64,000 bases of DNA. Source: Cepaea nemoralis. Its lineage: Eukaryota > Mollusca > Gastropoda > Stylommatophora > Helicidae. The position numbers and the translations under genes are program-made. The notes below the pieces were generated by a model, which was not told the origin of the DNA, made no database searches, and was given only the letters and a program-made list of their open reading frames with translations. Below are positions 36,635 to 49,150 of the stretch, in pieces; position 1 is the stretch's first letter; each line of letters starts with the position of its first letter. Location: NCBI GenBank assembly GCA_014155875.1, contig JACEFZ010026854.1, positions 563,501 to 627,500 of the forward strand. The letters run 5' to 3'.

Positions 36635-39600
36635 TAACTGGGTAGGCTCTTTCCGGGATATAAACCCTGGGAAAACCTGTTCACATAACTGGGTAGGCTC
36701 TTTCCGGGCTATAAACCCTGGGAAAACCCTAATACTCGACACGGATGTAAACCCTGGTAATAACCTGCTAGGGACTCACATACCTGTGCCCTGATGACAG
36801 GATACAAACTTTGGGTATACCCTGCATAGGACTGACTTTTGGGATCTCTATGTTGGTATTAAAATCCGGGGTGACCTCTCGCAAATCAGACCAATTCTTG
36901 GAGTTTTTATGGTGTTGTTTAATGGACCCTGTCTCTTATATGAGGGCAACTGTCCAGACATGTAAAACCACAGTAAATCTCTAGAAGGTTTGATTTCATT
37001 AATATTGATAATATTGCATGTATCACTGTTTTAATATATCAGTTAGGAATTCAATGTAGCAGACTGAAGATGGTGTATAAATATCTTATGGGTCAACATA
37101 AATGCTGTATCCATGATATTTAGGTCCTCAGTATGAAATGATTTATTAGCTTGTCAATATTGTTGTATAATTTTGTGCATGCTGGTTATTCAATATATGT
37201 ATCCAAAAATTAAGGTACCTGAAACACCAGAGAACACAAATTATTTAATATAACTGAGACAGCTATTACAGGGGGAAATTCATTTTTGTCCCTGAAATTA
37301 GGACACTTGATCCAGTAAATGAATATGGGGCCTACTCCATCTCCAAAAATTAATTGCTGGCATGGGTGAGAGAGGGGGAATATTGTTGTAAATACAACAT
37401 TTTTAATGTCACCACATCACATAAGATAACAACTCCTTATATTCTCTTCTCCCCATAACATGCTTGCAATACTGAGGGTTAAGATGGTGAGCACTGATGG
37501 TTAAATTCATAGGGCACCCATAAAGACACCACATCAACACACTCTCGGTGATAGTCAGTATTCGTACCGGCTATTGTCCAGTGTCGATTCGACGTTGGAT
37601 TTATTCTTCAGTTGTGTAATCTTGTCGGTAGGCCTGATCAAGCTGCTGAGAAAGTGAGCGCAATTTAAATCTCCAGGAGAAATATCCTTATCAACTCAGT
37701 CACTCGCCATTCTTAACGTAGTGGTATTATTAAGCGTACTTGATACGTGATGGACGAGATGAAGGGAAAATTCTACCTGATGTCATGGGCGGTCATACAA
37801 AACTGACCAGTCTGGTGTCTATAAGACATTAGTCTATTGTTCGATGGTGTAATCTCACTGGTGTACTAGGATCCATGTCACCAGGAAGTAACTAATTGAA
37901 TCTCCAGGAAGGCCATCAAAATAACTAGACCCCTAGCCATTTATATGGAAGTGGAGCGCGTACACAAAGTATGTGTCTAGGAAACGATGTATGTAGTAGA
38001 AACGAAGTGAAGTATGTCTCTAGATAACCAACCTGATGTCATTGGCGTATCATACGACTAGGAGCATAACGTGGACAACCTGAAAAATTCCATGAAGAGA
38101 TAGAACAGGATCCGTCTCCGATGTCGGCCGTCAATACATCCTCAGTTGAGAAAGCATTTCTGCCTGGAATGGTGGAGATTAAAGGAAGGACAAAGTTGGA
38201 AAAACTGATGTCTTTCTCCTTTTTCATTCTCAATGGGAAGACTTTTCTGCCTGGGAAAATGGTAGGAATGTAGCTCGGTTCTAGACGAGAGCAAAGTCTG
38301 TGATGGAATGGACTAATAAGGATTGCTGTTTTTAAACAGTTAACTCTTATATGGTAGAGATCATTGCAACTCCAGCAGTTGACACTCTATACACAATGTC
38401 TGCGAAAGTGGACTAACGAAAGATCAGTTTCAAACAGCTGACGCCTTTCAAGGTAAAGATCCCTGCAACCAGCAGACGACTCTTTACACAATAAGTTCAA
38501 TGCATTGAGCAGTGGGATCTTATATTATTACTGAGATGCGAGGTGTATTCACAAGACCTGGCCAGTCCTATCCTCAAAGTCAGTAAAATGGCTTCTAAAA
38601 ATTCCAGTCAATATTGGGATCTATGAAGCTATACCCACATAATCACACCCCTTCAAAGGTGGCTGTGATAATGACGGACTTCTCTATGGCTGAGAAGAAA
38701 CGCCTTATTCGCCAAAATAGTAAACGTTTGCTCATGTGGGAGAGAAAGAACGGATACCCCAGCCACTCAAAAGCATTTCGCTAAAGCATGGCTGAAGACA
38801 ACTAGTTGGAACCTCCACCTGGACTTCTATATTAGTCGTAGTAGATGTCACAGTCTGGCTGCATCTACAAATTCAGTTGCTACGTTAGAAAATAGAGCAA
38901 CTAAGGAGAGAAAATGCTGTCACTTCTCACAACAAATCAAAATAGAGGCATAACGGAATGAGAGAATCTCAACCGACAAGCACCTCTAAATCTATGGTAA
39001 GACTACAGAAATAAGTCAAAGGAAATATAATGGGAAATTGCTACTATCTGCAAACACAAGAGGCTTATTGGAAAGGTAGACCCTGTGTCCAACGCTAACC
39101 AAATCTGCACTAGTAGATCTTAGTCTTAACAAGTTTTGCAGCGGCTGCTATACAGTTCACCCGGAAGTGATTGTCTTTGCTCCGGTGATGATCAAAAATT
39201 TTAACCCAGTTTCAAATGCCAAGATTACTGTTGGAGAAAGTGTTCAGTTAAATACACTCTCACAGGATTATCATTCTCCAGTGGCGATGGGAAGAATGAA
39301 GTTCTGATAAGGTGAAAGGTTGAGAGATACATGGAATGCAACCATTCTCTCTAAACGTCATCTAGAAGTTGGCTTAATTGCAAAGCCATTACTTCACATA
39401 ATGAATCTCTATGGTCCATTCATACATTACGAAATGGTGTGACTCAGAGAGATCATTTATCACAACAGGAAATATAGCAAGGATGTCAGCAGTGGAACAC
39501 TGTCAGAAGTAAATAGAAGGGCAGTTCACAGATGAGTGGAGTCAGGACTCGTGATGCTCCCAGTGACTTAAAGGAACTTAATGCAGGGCTAACTTCATGG

Positions 39601-40896
39601 TCTTTGCGTTTGCCACCAAATTTATCAACTGATGCAATGTTGGGTGTGACGAGTTCACCTTGGGTAGTGAGAGTGAACCACACCCTAGGTGTCTCTGGCA
39701 CTCCCGTGTATTCTAGCCCCAGGGGTTGGATGAGCAGATACACCTTTTTCCTCTGTGGTTGATCTCATATTAGTTAATTACGTCTACAAGCCCCTCCAGA
39801 TTCTAGACCCCCACTAACTACCTACACCTGTGGAACAATGAACACTGAGGCATCGTCCGAGACCACACTCAATCCTTATACAAAGAGTAAGTCAACTTAC
39901 ATAAAGTTTATTCTACCCTTGAGAATATAGAACTGAAATGAACATCCTGATAGAAGAATCTATTTACACAAATAGAAGATAGAGTAGAGATAGACTCAGA
40001 GATGTAGGTATCTTCATCGAGTTGAGAAGTAGATTGGATGCAGATGTCCCGTCCCGTCGGTCCGCCACTCACCCGGCTTCCTTCCAGTGAGATGACCAGA
40101 ACCTTGGATACCACTCTGTCTCCAGAGCTTGGATCCACAACACTAGAGTCACTGCTGGACCACACTTCACTGGACCAACTGCATCTCTATCACTCCCACG
40201 GAGTCACTGTTAATACACTTCTCGAACAATACCAGTTGGGAGACAATCCGCCTGGAATTGCTCCAAGTATTAGTCACTTCGATGAACTTAAACACTGACC
40301 AAGCTAATGGTCTATCAATCAGAACACAGTCTTACTGCAGAACCGCTATGGTATTGACCAATTTAATGGTCCCTTTTTCACAGCACCGGAACATGAATGG
40401 AAAAGTGTCACAGACCAATTCAATGGTCTCCTACAGTCACACTGCTTGTAGAATCAGATATGGCTACAGAAATGTCACTGAGTCCTTCTAGAACACAGTT
40501 GATAATCTTGATACTGCAACAGTACATTCATAGAATCAGACATCTATTTCACAGCAACAATTCAGGTTGGACTATAATCCCATAGTCCCTTCCACCGGAT
40601 TACCTGGACACAAGTCACTAACTGGTGAAGTTCTTCTCAAGACCTGCCACTACAGCTGTCCAAAGAACCCTTCAAGTGTCTGAAGATCAGTTACTTCTGC
40701 GTTTAGGCAGAACCCCCGTCAAACTAGACGGACCGGTGTTCCCTGTCGTTGAGCATGATTACTCAACATGCTGAACTGTTCATATCAAAACAGAGTGTCG
40801 TCTATTTATCAGAACAATCACAAACCAACACTTCTCACACGGGCACCTTCAGGGTGGTTGTATGTCTTGAGGCAACCTTCACTCATGGTGAATCAA

Positions 40897-41021
40897 TTGG
40901 GTACCTGATGTGGTTGAGTCTGGCGTGATAAGTAAAGAACTGAACCCTTCGCTCTGTCACACGAAGTGGTTTCCTGCCAACAACATTATAGTTGACTGGT
41001 TCCTCAACAGGCAAACTCCTG
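40897..41021. repeat. 125-bp direct repeat inside the solo LTR, copy 1
   Basis: Identical by eye to 41406-41530, 509 bases downstream, starting ttgggtacctgatgtggttg and ending gcaaactcctg. Probably an internal duplication of the LTR. Confidence 0.9.
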
Positions 41022-41405
41022 AAAAGGAAGAGCGACCGGTGAGAGTATACTGGCCCAAACATAAGTCCACATGCATCTTACCAATAACTACTCAACTCTC
41101 AGTCATGCTACTTAGTTATGCATATAACCAAAGCATTATCTCTATATGGAGAGTAGTACAGCATGGGTTCACAAATGTCAGCTGGCCTCACAGAACAGCC
41201 CGTCAAACAGAGCAAGAAATCAGAATGACGAGTCTGATCTTTGGTCTCACCTCTCCCTAATCATCTACCAGTCGTCGCTAACGTCAGTAGTGATACAAGG
41301 CTGTTATTATAGTTCTAAGTTAATCGAACTAAACATAGGTAAAGAGTCCCTAGACTCGGTCCTAACATCATCAATGTACATTAAGAAACATAAGCTGGAT
41401 CAATA

Positions 41406-41530
41406 TTGGGTACCTGATGTGGTTGAGTCTGGCGTGATAAGTAAAGAACTGAACCCTTCGCTCTGTCACACGAAGTGGTTTCCTGCCAACAACATTATAG
41501 TTGACTGGTTCCTCAACAGGCAAACTCCTG
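41406..41530. repeat. 125-bp direct repeat inside the solo LTR, copy 2
   Basis: Second copy of 40897-41021. The 384 bases between the copies have no further repeat that I see. Confidence 0.9.
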
Positions 41531-42163
41531 TATTGGACAACCAGACCTCCAGACAGCTCCGAACTGTTTCAAGGGCTTCTCATCTTCCTTGATCTTACAG
41601 TCAGCCGAATAATGGTTGAGGGGAGACGCACCACAAAATTGGCTCAAATCAGGCCGGCGTCTCTTCTGTGGCAACGACAGTAAGTGAATGACTGATTTAG
41701 CCACATTCCCGCTTCGTGCCAACTCAATGCGCACTAGAAGCGAGTGCTTCTCGAGAAAAGATACTTCCTCGGGAAAAACGTCATTCCCCGCCTAGAGTTT
41801 CTAGATCTCTCTGCACGAGAATTTAGAGCGAAACCCAGCATCACGGGTTACTCGAATTTCGGTGTTTCGAGAATATTCTAGATCGTACGTCCTTCATCGG
41901 CTTCCCTCAGTCTATTCTTAGCTGGGAAAGTCCCCGATGACGCGCCAAAATAGTGCGGAATCTTGACGACCCAAGACAGATAATCGCGTTTCGTCACATT
42001 GGGGTAGATTTTTTGTAAGGAGAAAAATCACTTAGTTCCAAATGTACTACTCTATTAGGGTAAAGGGAGACAGGGAGTAATTGACAAACCACCTGAGGGA
42101 TCTGGGAACTGTGGATTTCTGCGATCATCTGTCATACCTATGAAATATTTAAGAGAGGGGCCA

Positions 42164-45100
42164 TGTAGCATGATGGAACAGAATTCCCCATTCCCAGCCC
42201 GACACATTCATAAAAATACTTTAAGTCTGAACGGGGACCATCCCAGATAGAAGGGCTATTATTAGATCGAATGTTCCAGAACGAGTTAGGGGAGGCAGCG
42301 GTATGCGCTTGCTTTTTCATTGGCTAATAAGTAATGAGCCCACACTATTCACTGGGCCACATTTGAATATCCAATTAGTTGAGCGAAGATTCCAACCGGA
42401 GCGGTAGCTATTTTGTGATGTGGGGACGCAAAAATGCCCTTAAAGATTCAATAATATATTGTTCTCTGGAATAACAGGTACCACTTTAAAACATACTTTG
42501 ATGTTGTAGTGTGCCTAGTGAACGAAAGAGAAGAATATAAGAGTATTTTATGAATAAAATGTGAAAAGTGAAAACCAGAACTTCTGTGCGCCAGAATTCT
42601 GAATATTGCTTCTTCAACCTTGACATGTCTTTCACGCTGTATACTCCAAGTGCATATCAATCCCTTGTTGTGACTGGTTGCGTATGCTTGATGAATGTAT
42701 AGTACACTCATGCAAATTCGCAAACCCAAACCCCTTGTGCATTCTTCATGCCTAGGATGACTTATTCTTAAATCAACTGTACCTTTGCTCTCGCGAGTTA
42801 ACATATGGCAGTCTGAATTGGAATGAGTGATGTAAACATGTACAAGTTCCTTTGTAAAACGCTGAGAATGTTGGAGTGAGTGAGTTGGTGATTTAATAAA
42901 TAGCCTCTCACATCTAGTGGAAGGAAAGATGCTTCAATATCCATCTGTAAACAGGTTGTATGTGGCACGCCAGAATTGCTAAGTCCATGTGATGCCTAGA
43001 GGCTACATTACGCTCAGGAGAATTAATACAATTTCTCCCTGAAGTATTACACTATTACCTCTACTGTTGGATGGTTCATATAAACTAGTTCCTAAGAGAA
43101 CCATAGGTGTGTGAACCTGTGTCTCAGTTGGCTGAATATAATGTATGGCTCATGCAAATTTACAAGGACTAAACATGTTTTTCCACATATGTGCTTGGTG
43201 CATATGTGAACCATTGCTATGCAATTGAGCTTCTGTTACCGACTGTAGTGGACATGAAAATTACTCAGTGGGGAAACAGCACATGATGATGATAAAGATG
43301 ATGTACCTGTGAGTCAGGTCTGTCTGAGAAGGGGGTGAGGTCTGGCATTGCTGTGTAGTGTATATGGAATAGGACATTCATGCACCAACATCACAGCCAT
43401 AGGAATGGATGTCTGGTCTGCTAATTGGGTAAATGCCATTAGTTAATACATAATGCATATTGCAGTTGTAAATGCCTATTTTCCATTTCCCTTCACAATG
43501 CCTGTCCCATGTTGCTATGTCACAATGATTGCTGTACTGTGTCTGGTCCTCCTTGTGCCCAGGTCTACTGTGGTTCAAACATGGTGGAACTTAGACCACA
43601 TAAATGCTTGTAATTGTGTTAAGCTACCCTGTCTCAGCATATAGTCTTGTGATTACCACAGTACATCACAGTGAAATTCACTACATCATCAACTAGGGAG
43701 AGGTGTCTTGGTACAACATCCTCCCTGAACATCCCCATCTCCATCTGTGTATGCTAATGTATGATAACATCATCTTTTAACAAATGTAAAGAGATGTTGT
43801 GCCATTTTGTATATTGACAGAGAACAGGAGGATGGAGGAGAGGCTTCCATATATCATCTGGGACAACTAAACAGAAGTCCTAGATCCAGAAGTGACTCCC
43901 TATCAAAATGCAGGAAAATCAAAGAAGAATTTTCTCTCAGCTCTCAACAGCTGAATGCACAAATGGGAGCATAACACAATCTGAAGCACTACAAATGTGG
44001 TGAACTGGACAGTGATCTTTGAGTCAATCAAATGTCATCTGAGAACTAAACAACAAGTCTATGGTGTTGAACCTCATTCAAGACGTCTGGTGAAATGACT
44101 GGGACAATGGATTGTTTGGCTAGGACTTATCTTAGTTAATCTCCAGCCTGGTGCTCACACAGTGTTTCAGAATGAAGACTTGTAAAGTACATGAGATAGA
44201 CTGAGGAGAAGGAAGAAGACTGGGACATATTTGTATCTTAGATCTTCCTCTACAGGAAAAGGAGAACAGATTCCTAAGTCTCAACTTCATGAACAGTCAA
44301 CTCACCAGTGAAAGACAAGGCTGTAGCTTTTCTTCACACTGTGACAGTAGGGGATAATTAGTCAGACTTGGAAAATCATCATGGGGAGAACTGCAACCTG
44401 AGCTTGTCCAACACCCATCATAGGTGCTAAAAGGATTAAACAGACCAGTGGAGCAGAAGGTCCCTATGCTTGCCCCAGGTTATGGCTTATCTTGGTTTTC
44501 CCTCATTAACAGTAGAAGAAAAGATAAAAGTCAATGGTGTAGTGGTGATTAGAGAGGAGAGGAGGAGGAATGTTTAGTTATTAGTTAGTGGAGTAAAGGG
44601 GAGGTGGTGTATCTTGTTTCTCTACATGCATGTGTGACATATTTTTATGCATTTTCTATGCAATAATTGAAGTGTTGACATGACAGGAGATGAGACAATG
44701 GTCATCACTCGACTCACCATCAACTCAATAAATTGTGTATTTAATGAATCAGTGTTTTAAGTACATGTCTCAAGAGAATGTCTTGTACAGTTGCTGTCAA
44801 GTGTTGTCTCTGGTGACTGTCTTAAGTGCTGTGGTTGATTATACATATTGTGAAAAGTCTTGTATAGATGTTGTCAAGTATCTCTTATGATGTAAGTCTT
44901 GTACAATGGCTGGTGTACACAATTCCTTGTGAATGTATGTCCCACTTTTGTCAAGAAACTGTCATGTAGATGTCTTGTCCAACAGATGTAATGTACAGTT
45001 ATTGTGAGTTTGTCTGCAAATAATTGAATCCTACAATCCCAAAGAAATGGGACAACCTGATATAGGTCATACTGACAAAATATATAGAAGATCTATGTGA

Positions 45101-45432
45101 CGGACGAACAGCACACTGGCAACATTATGTTGAGTGAGAGGGATCCTCAGTTGTACAGGCGCTAATAGTTCAGATCTTCTCTGGCCTTGGGTGAACTATT
45201 TTACTTCTTTTATAAATTTCTGTGTAGATATATAGTGGTCTCACAGTGGGGGTTTGAGCCAAAGAAAAATGTTCTCCAAAAAAGGCTATTGCGGGAATGA
45301 TTAGCTCATTTGCGTGACCTCTAGACAAAACGTGCTAAATCATATCCTTTATCTTGTTATTTATTATTCAAGATATATCTCCAGAGAACACTACTAACTA
45401 GGTCCTCTGTCAACTCAATCAAACATGTCACA
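42164..45432 (+). repeat. LTR3 of the LARD array (3.27 kb)
   Basis: Complete LTR ending CATGTCACA directly before the right-hand ACTAC duplication. It shows the most private differences of the three by eye, especially around 43180-43360. Confidence 0.92.
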
Positions 45433-45639
45433 ACTACATATTACAAAATGTTAGTGATAAAGAATGTAATACATGTTTGGTGTTTTATATGAAGGCAATA
45501 CATGCACAGTAATTGCATATAATATGAATGCAGATCACAATTAAAATGCCAGTGATGGCACCTAACTCTAGGGTTGTACATAGCATAGGCCAAATGGTAC
45601 CTGAGAGTTGCTGCAGACAGGGATCATAGACTAAGACTA

Positions 45640-46520
45640 GGCAGGTCATGGATGGCATAGGCGGAAAATATATGTACGTGAGGTTTGTGATCTAGAGACC
45701 ATCAATATTGAAAAAGAGTGGTGGAAGTACCGGCAGACAGGACGGACTGGCACAATGTGATAGTAACATTGGGTCGTGAGTGCAGAGAATGGACAGCGGG
45801 CCGCACAGAGTTTGAGGTGCAACAGCTGATCCATAGTAATACACATCAAGGTGACATAATGATCTATACTGATGGGTCATTAGTGAGAAACAGGCGGATT
45901 GGTTGGGGTTTCATTGCGAAGGCTAATGGACGATTCTTGACAAGGGAGAGTATGGCATTTGAGGCTACTACCTCCAGCATAAGAATAGAGGTGGAAGCGG
46001 TCACAGCGGCATTCCGTTGGTTAGAGGAGACCACTGCAACACACACTGTCTTCATCACGGACTGCATGGGTGTATGCTTAGTAAAGTGGAGAAAGGAATG
46101 TATCGTGTGGAATGGATCACCTGGCTTCATGAGGTAACAGATTGTAAGAAGTGCATAGGATATTTTTCCCTGTCCATGCTGAAGTGCGGACTGATGGGGG
46201 AATTTAAATAGGATGATAGGCCGATTACCTATGGACAAGGGAGAGGTGGTCGAGCGCATGTGGGACCAGGTGGAGAAGGTGGGAGAACAAACTGAGAACT
46301 CGTATATGGAACGGATGAGATTGCGGGGGATGTGCATGGGTTCTGGTCGAATCTCAAAATTGAGAAGGAAGACCTGGAGAACTTTCAATCAGATAGCGGT
46401 GGGAATGATTAGTAGTGTGACTCTTCGCTGGCTGTTGAACGAGAGGACGGAGCGTAAATGGGAATGTCCCGAGTCGGTTCTTAGCTCACCTCAACTCTAC
46501 TCTCAACTCAACATAACAAT
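45640..46520 (+). pseudogene. RNase H domain and C-terminus of a LINE
   Basis: The frame at 45718-46137 contains a type-I RNase H: DIMIYTDGS (first catalytic Asp), then IRIEVEAVTAAFRWLEE (Glu) and VFITDCMGV (Asp). After a frameshift the sequence resembles the end of the domain (YRVEWITWLHEVTD), and from about 46213 the protein tail (SSVTLRWLLNERTERKWECPE). RNase H of LINEs removes template RNA during target-primed synthesis. The catalytic core is readable but the frame is broken, so this copy is dead. The endonuclease fragment at 53420-53850 may be from a related element. Confidence 0.75.
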
Positions 46521-46594
46521 TATCCTAATAAGAAGATCAACTTGAGCTGATAGAAAAATATGATTACATTTTTTGGATGTTTTTTAAAAAATGT

Positions 46595-46725
46595 TGCATA
46601 TCCTTCACAGGACGTTGCAGTCATCACCAGCATTTTTCAGCTGTCATTGATATACTAGGAAAGATTACGCTCAGTGGTTTGCCATTGCTTTCTGAGCGAC
46701 CTACTCAAATACCCCGTAAGTTACC
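46595..46725 (-). mobile_element. SINE S1, truncated
   Basis: Minus-strand copy of the S1 body from the 3' end (cctttcacaggacgttgcag-like) to accccgtaagttacc; the tRNA-like head is missing. Confidence 0.7.
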
Positions 46726-46894
46726 AACAAAATTACCCAAGAACAGCTATAGAATGTAAGGCAACCATATGTGTGTAGACTATTGTTATCTAAAAAGATA
46801 ATTGAATGTACAACATTCAGTTATGAATTAGCTTCGGAATACCAGGCAGATATTGTAAGACATGTCTGATGGTCTGTCTGTATTTCATTGTATG

Positions 46895-46965
46895 GATGTG
46901 TGTGAGTGTGTGTGTGTGTATGTGTGTGTGTGTGTGCGCGCGCGCATGTATGTGTGTGCGTATAT
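46895..46965. repeat. (TG)n microsatellite, imperfect
   Basis: TG-rich run with a cgcgcgc interruption near 46937. Lies downstream of the peroxidase stop codon. Confidence 0.9.
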
Positions 46966-46992
46966 GTGTATATTTGTTTTTATAATTTTTGT

Positions 46993-46998
46993 TTTATT
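46993..46998 (-). terminator. Possible poly(A) signal of the peroxidase gene
   Basis: AATAAA on the minus strand, about 260 bases past the stop at 47257. It is only one of several AT-rich possibilities. Confidence 0.3.
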
Positions 46999-47162
46999 GT
47001 TTTTACGAAAGCTTATTTTCGTCTTGCAAAGCGACCGCAATAATGTGAAGTTATTGCAAAAGGATATTAGAACGTATGCAAAACAACAATAAACACATAT
47101 AGACTTTATCAATAGACATTTAATGAGGTCTTGTAATCTGAAGTGCTAGGCCTGTAGCACCG

Positions 47163-47295
47163 GGACAGGCTTACAACAACTAGCTGATGTTCACAGTCCG
47201 GCAAACAGTCTGAGGTTCAGACCGTCCCGGACAGGCTTACAACAACTAGCTGATGTTCACAGTCCGGCAAACAGTCTGAGGTTCAGACTGTTCTC
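47163..47295 (-). repeat. 66-bp tandem duplication at the end of the peroxidase gene
   Basis: Two nearly identical units (47163-47228 and 47229-47295), each starting ggacaggcttacaacaacta. The upstream unit, in gene direction, contains the last codons and the stop; the second lies in the 3' untranslated region and repeats the same codons and stop. Confidence 0.9.
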
Positions 47296-47329
47296 TTTAA
47301 GCCATGTGCAGGATACATCCTCATTAGTT
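47257..47329 (-). CDS. Animal haem peroxidase, terminal exon (exon D)
   Basis: Acceptor AG at 47330-47331 after a pyrimidine-rich stretch (TTTTTCGTCTTCAG). The first base completes a Ser codon started by exon C (phase 2), then TNEDVSCTWLKENSLNLRLF, AGL and stop TGA at 47257-47259. The Cys in VSCTW sits where the family has its last conserved Cys. The body of the exon lacks stronger family motifs, so the call rests on phase, position and this Cys. The final 38 coding bases lie in a tandemly duplicated unit. Confidence 0.65.
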
Positions 47330-47410
47330 CTGAAGACGAAAAACAATATCCACTGTAGATTTTAACAAAGGGTAGCCAGACTTATTTAGCTAAACCTGTA
47401 CCAGATATAC

Positions 47411-47652
47411 CGGCTTCCTGGCCTAGAGGTTAGCAACTTTTCTCCGTAATCTCGTATACTCTCGTAAGTAACGTGACGACGATGAGAATCATCAGTGGTT
47501 CGAATCGCGTCGGTAACTTACGGGGTATGTGAGCCGGCCGCTCAGAAAGCAATGGCAAACTACTGAGCGTAATCTTGCCAAAAAATCAACATACAGCTGA
47601 AAGATGCTGGTGTTGACAGCGATGTCCTGTAAAGGATATGCAAACATTTGTT
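47411..47652 (+). mobile_element. tRNA-headed SINE, family S1 (full length, 242 bp)
   Basis: Perfect 14-bp target duplication TGTACCAGATATAC at 47397-47410 and 47653-47666. The head has an A-box-like tggcctagaggttagc and B-box ggttcgaatcg; the body contains gccggccgctcagaaagcaa and gagcgtaatcttgcc. It lies in the last intron of the peroxidase gene, in antisense orientation. This is the reference copy for the four S1 copies in the window. Confidence 0.9.
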
Positions 47653-47666
47653 TGTACCAGATATAC

Positions 47667-48345
47667 CCAGTATGAATTGAGTTGGGAACCGCGAAAGCAT
47701 AATGGCTAGATGGTCGCCTGCCTGATCTATTGTCACATGGTAAGTGATTAGTGATTTGTGCCGATCATCATCATTGCACTCCAAACAGGTCCAGGTGTAC
47801 ACTGGTCTCTTTCTTAATATCACAGCCAGCGTATATCGATGATTGTATCAGTTGTTTGTTGATGCATTTGTAAACGTTTACTTCCGGGCCCACATGGGTA
47901 TAATTATATGTATTGTGACATAGAGGCGGCCGGTGTTGTACTGACCACGTTCGGCACTGAGCGACGATTGGTCTATAAAGGTACGGGGTTGGATGCATAT
48001 ACATTTGAAGGCGTGTACAAGAACTCTATATTTATACATAGAACATTAGCAGTTCCCATGAAAGGATGCCTTGTAAGTTGTGCATAAAAACACAGTTGTT
48101 TTATCAGCTGCATACGTCTAGAGGAGGCGGGTTCGATACTAGGTGTGACCGTTGCTTTCACATTTATGTTGTCTAGTTTTATGTTACAACTATTCTTCCC
48201 TCCTGTCCTTAATGTGGATGCTAATCAATACTTGCTAATCTATTTCTCACATTATTATAATGGCTAAAAGTGTTGCCCAGTCACTGATGTTCATTCTTAT
48301 TGCAAGCATAGTCACCAATGCACATGTTGTGACAATTCTCAACAC
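47667..48345. other. Intronic sequence, nothing recognised
   Basis: Within the last peroxidase intron. No motif or repeat partner found. Confidence 0.4.
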
Positions 48346-48385
<40 letters not shown>

Positions 48386-49110
48386 ACACACACATACACA
48401 AATGCCTATCTACATGCATCCATACATGCACACAAACATCCATCCACACATCCATATACCCATATAAACATGCATCCATACATCCATACAAACATGCATC
48501 TACACATTCATACATCTATACATTCATACACCCATACAACTATGCCAACATGGATCCATATATCCATGCTCATATGCATCCACACACCCGTACAAATATG
48601 CATCCAAATATCCATACAATCATACAAACATGCACCCACACACTCATATACCCATACAAACATGCATCAATGCGTGGGGAAGTGGTCAAGCCGTTTAACT
48701 CGGACTAGGAAAGTTGTGGGTTCGATTCCGGGCCGCGTCTTTCGGTTCACGAGTTAAAATTTTCGGAGACTCATGTGGGTCGTCGCTAGAGCTACGGAGT
48801 TCGTGCTTTGTGCGACCCTTTCCGCGCTGCGGGAAGAGACCGAGCCATATGGGATAAAACTCGGTGCAATGAAGTCGATCCTGTCGAATTTTAATCCATG
48901 CATCCATACATCCATACGTCCATATATCCATACAGACATGCATGCATACATCCATACAAACATGCATCAAAACATCCATACATCCATTAAAAAATGCATC
49001 CATACATTCATGCATCAATCCCCATAATACATTCATACAAACATGCATACATACATATAATACATATATACATACACACTCACATACACATGCACACACA
49101 TGCAACACAC

Positions 49111-49145
<35 letters not shown>
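48346..49145. repeat. (CA)n, catcca-type and (TA)n simple repeats
   Basis: A CA run (48346-48400), long stretches of imperfect catccata/catgcat repeats (48410-48670 and 48890-49080) and a TA run (49116-49145), interrupted by SINE S2. All within the last peroxidase intron. Confidence 0.85.
48673..48893 (+). mobile_element. tRNA-headed SINE, family S2
   Basis: Head with agtggtcaagccgtttaac (A-box) and ggttcgattcc (a perfect B-box), followed by a unique body up to gtcgaattttaatc. Flanking catgcatc on both sides may be the target duplication, but the surrounding simple repeat makes this unsafe. Too diverged after the B-box to be a functional tRNA gene. Confidence 0.75.

Positions 49146-49146
<1 letters not shown>

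Positions 49147-49150
<4 letters not shown>

Larger units (their letters stand above)
39645..41998. mobile_element. Solo LTR of a second Ty3/gypsy-like family (2.35 kb)
   Basis: Absent from internal region 1, so the borders are exact. Starts TGTGACGAG, ends TTTCGTCACA (inverted ends), with the 5-bp duplication TTGGG at 39640-39644 and 41999-42003. No coding region. The ends resemble those of the element at 4948 but the bodies differ, so it is another family. It formed by recombination between the two LTRs of a full element. Confidence 0.9.
36635..42163 (+). mobile_element. LARD internal region 2, split by a solo LTR
   Basis: Equivalent to internal region 1 once the 2359 bases of the inserted LTR and its duplication are removed. 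It also has an extra about 34 bases near 37990-38025 that region 1 lacks. Ends with the purine tract at 42151-42160. Confidence 0.85.
26912..45432 (+). mobile_element. Three-LTR array of a large non-coding LTR element (LARD-like)
   Basis: The order is LTR1, internal 1, LTR2, internal 2 (with a foreign solo LTR), LTR3. Every LTR starts TGTAGCATG and ends CATGTCACA. One 5-bp duplication, ACTAC, flanks the entire array (26907-26911 and 45433-45437), so all three LTRs trace to a single insertion that later expanded. A purine tract precedes LTR2 and LTR3, fixing plus-strand orientation. Neither LTRs nor internal regions encode anything like gag or pol; the longest frames are about 120 codons. Long LTRs with a conserved non-coding interior are the definition of large retrotransposon derivatives, best known from grasses. 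It must depend on an autonomous partner not seen here. Confidence 0.9.

Noticed and set aside
48681..48735. Functional tRNA gene
   Set aside because: A and B boxes are present, but the cloverleaf is not completed and a SINE body follows.
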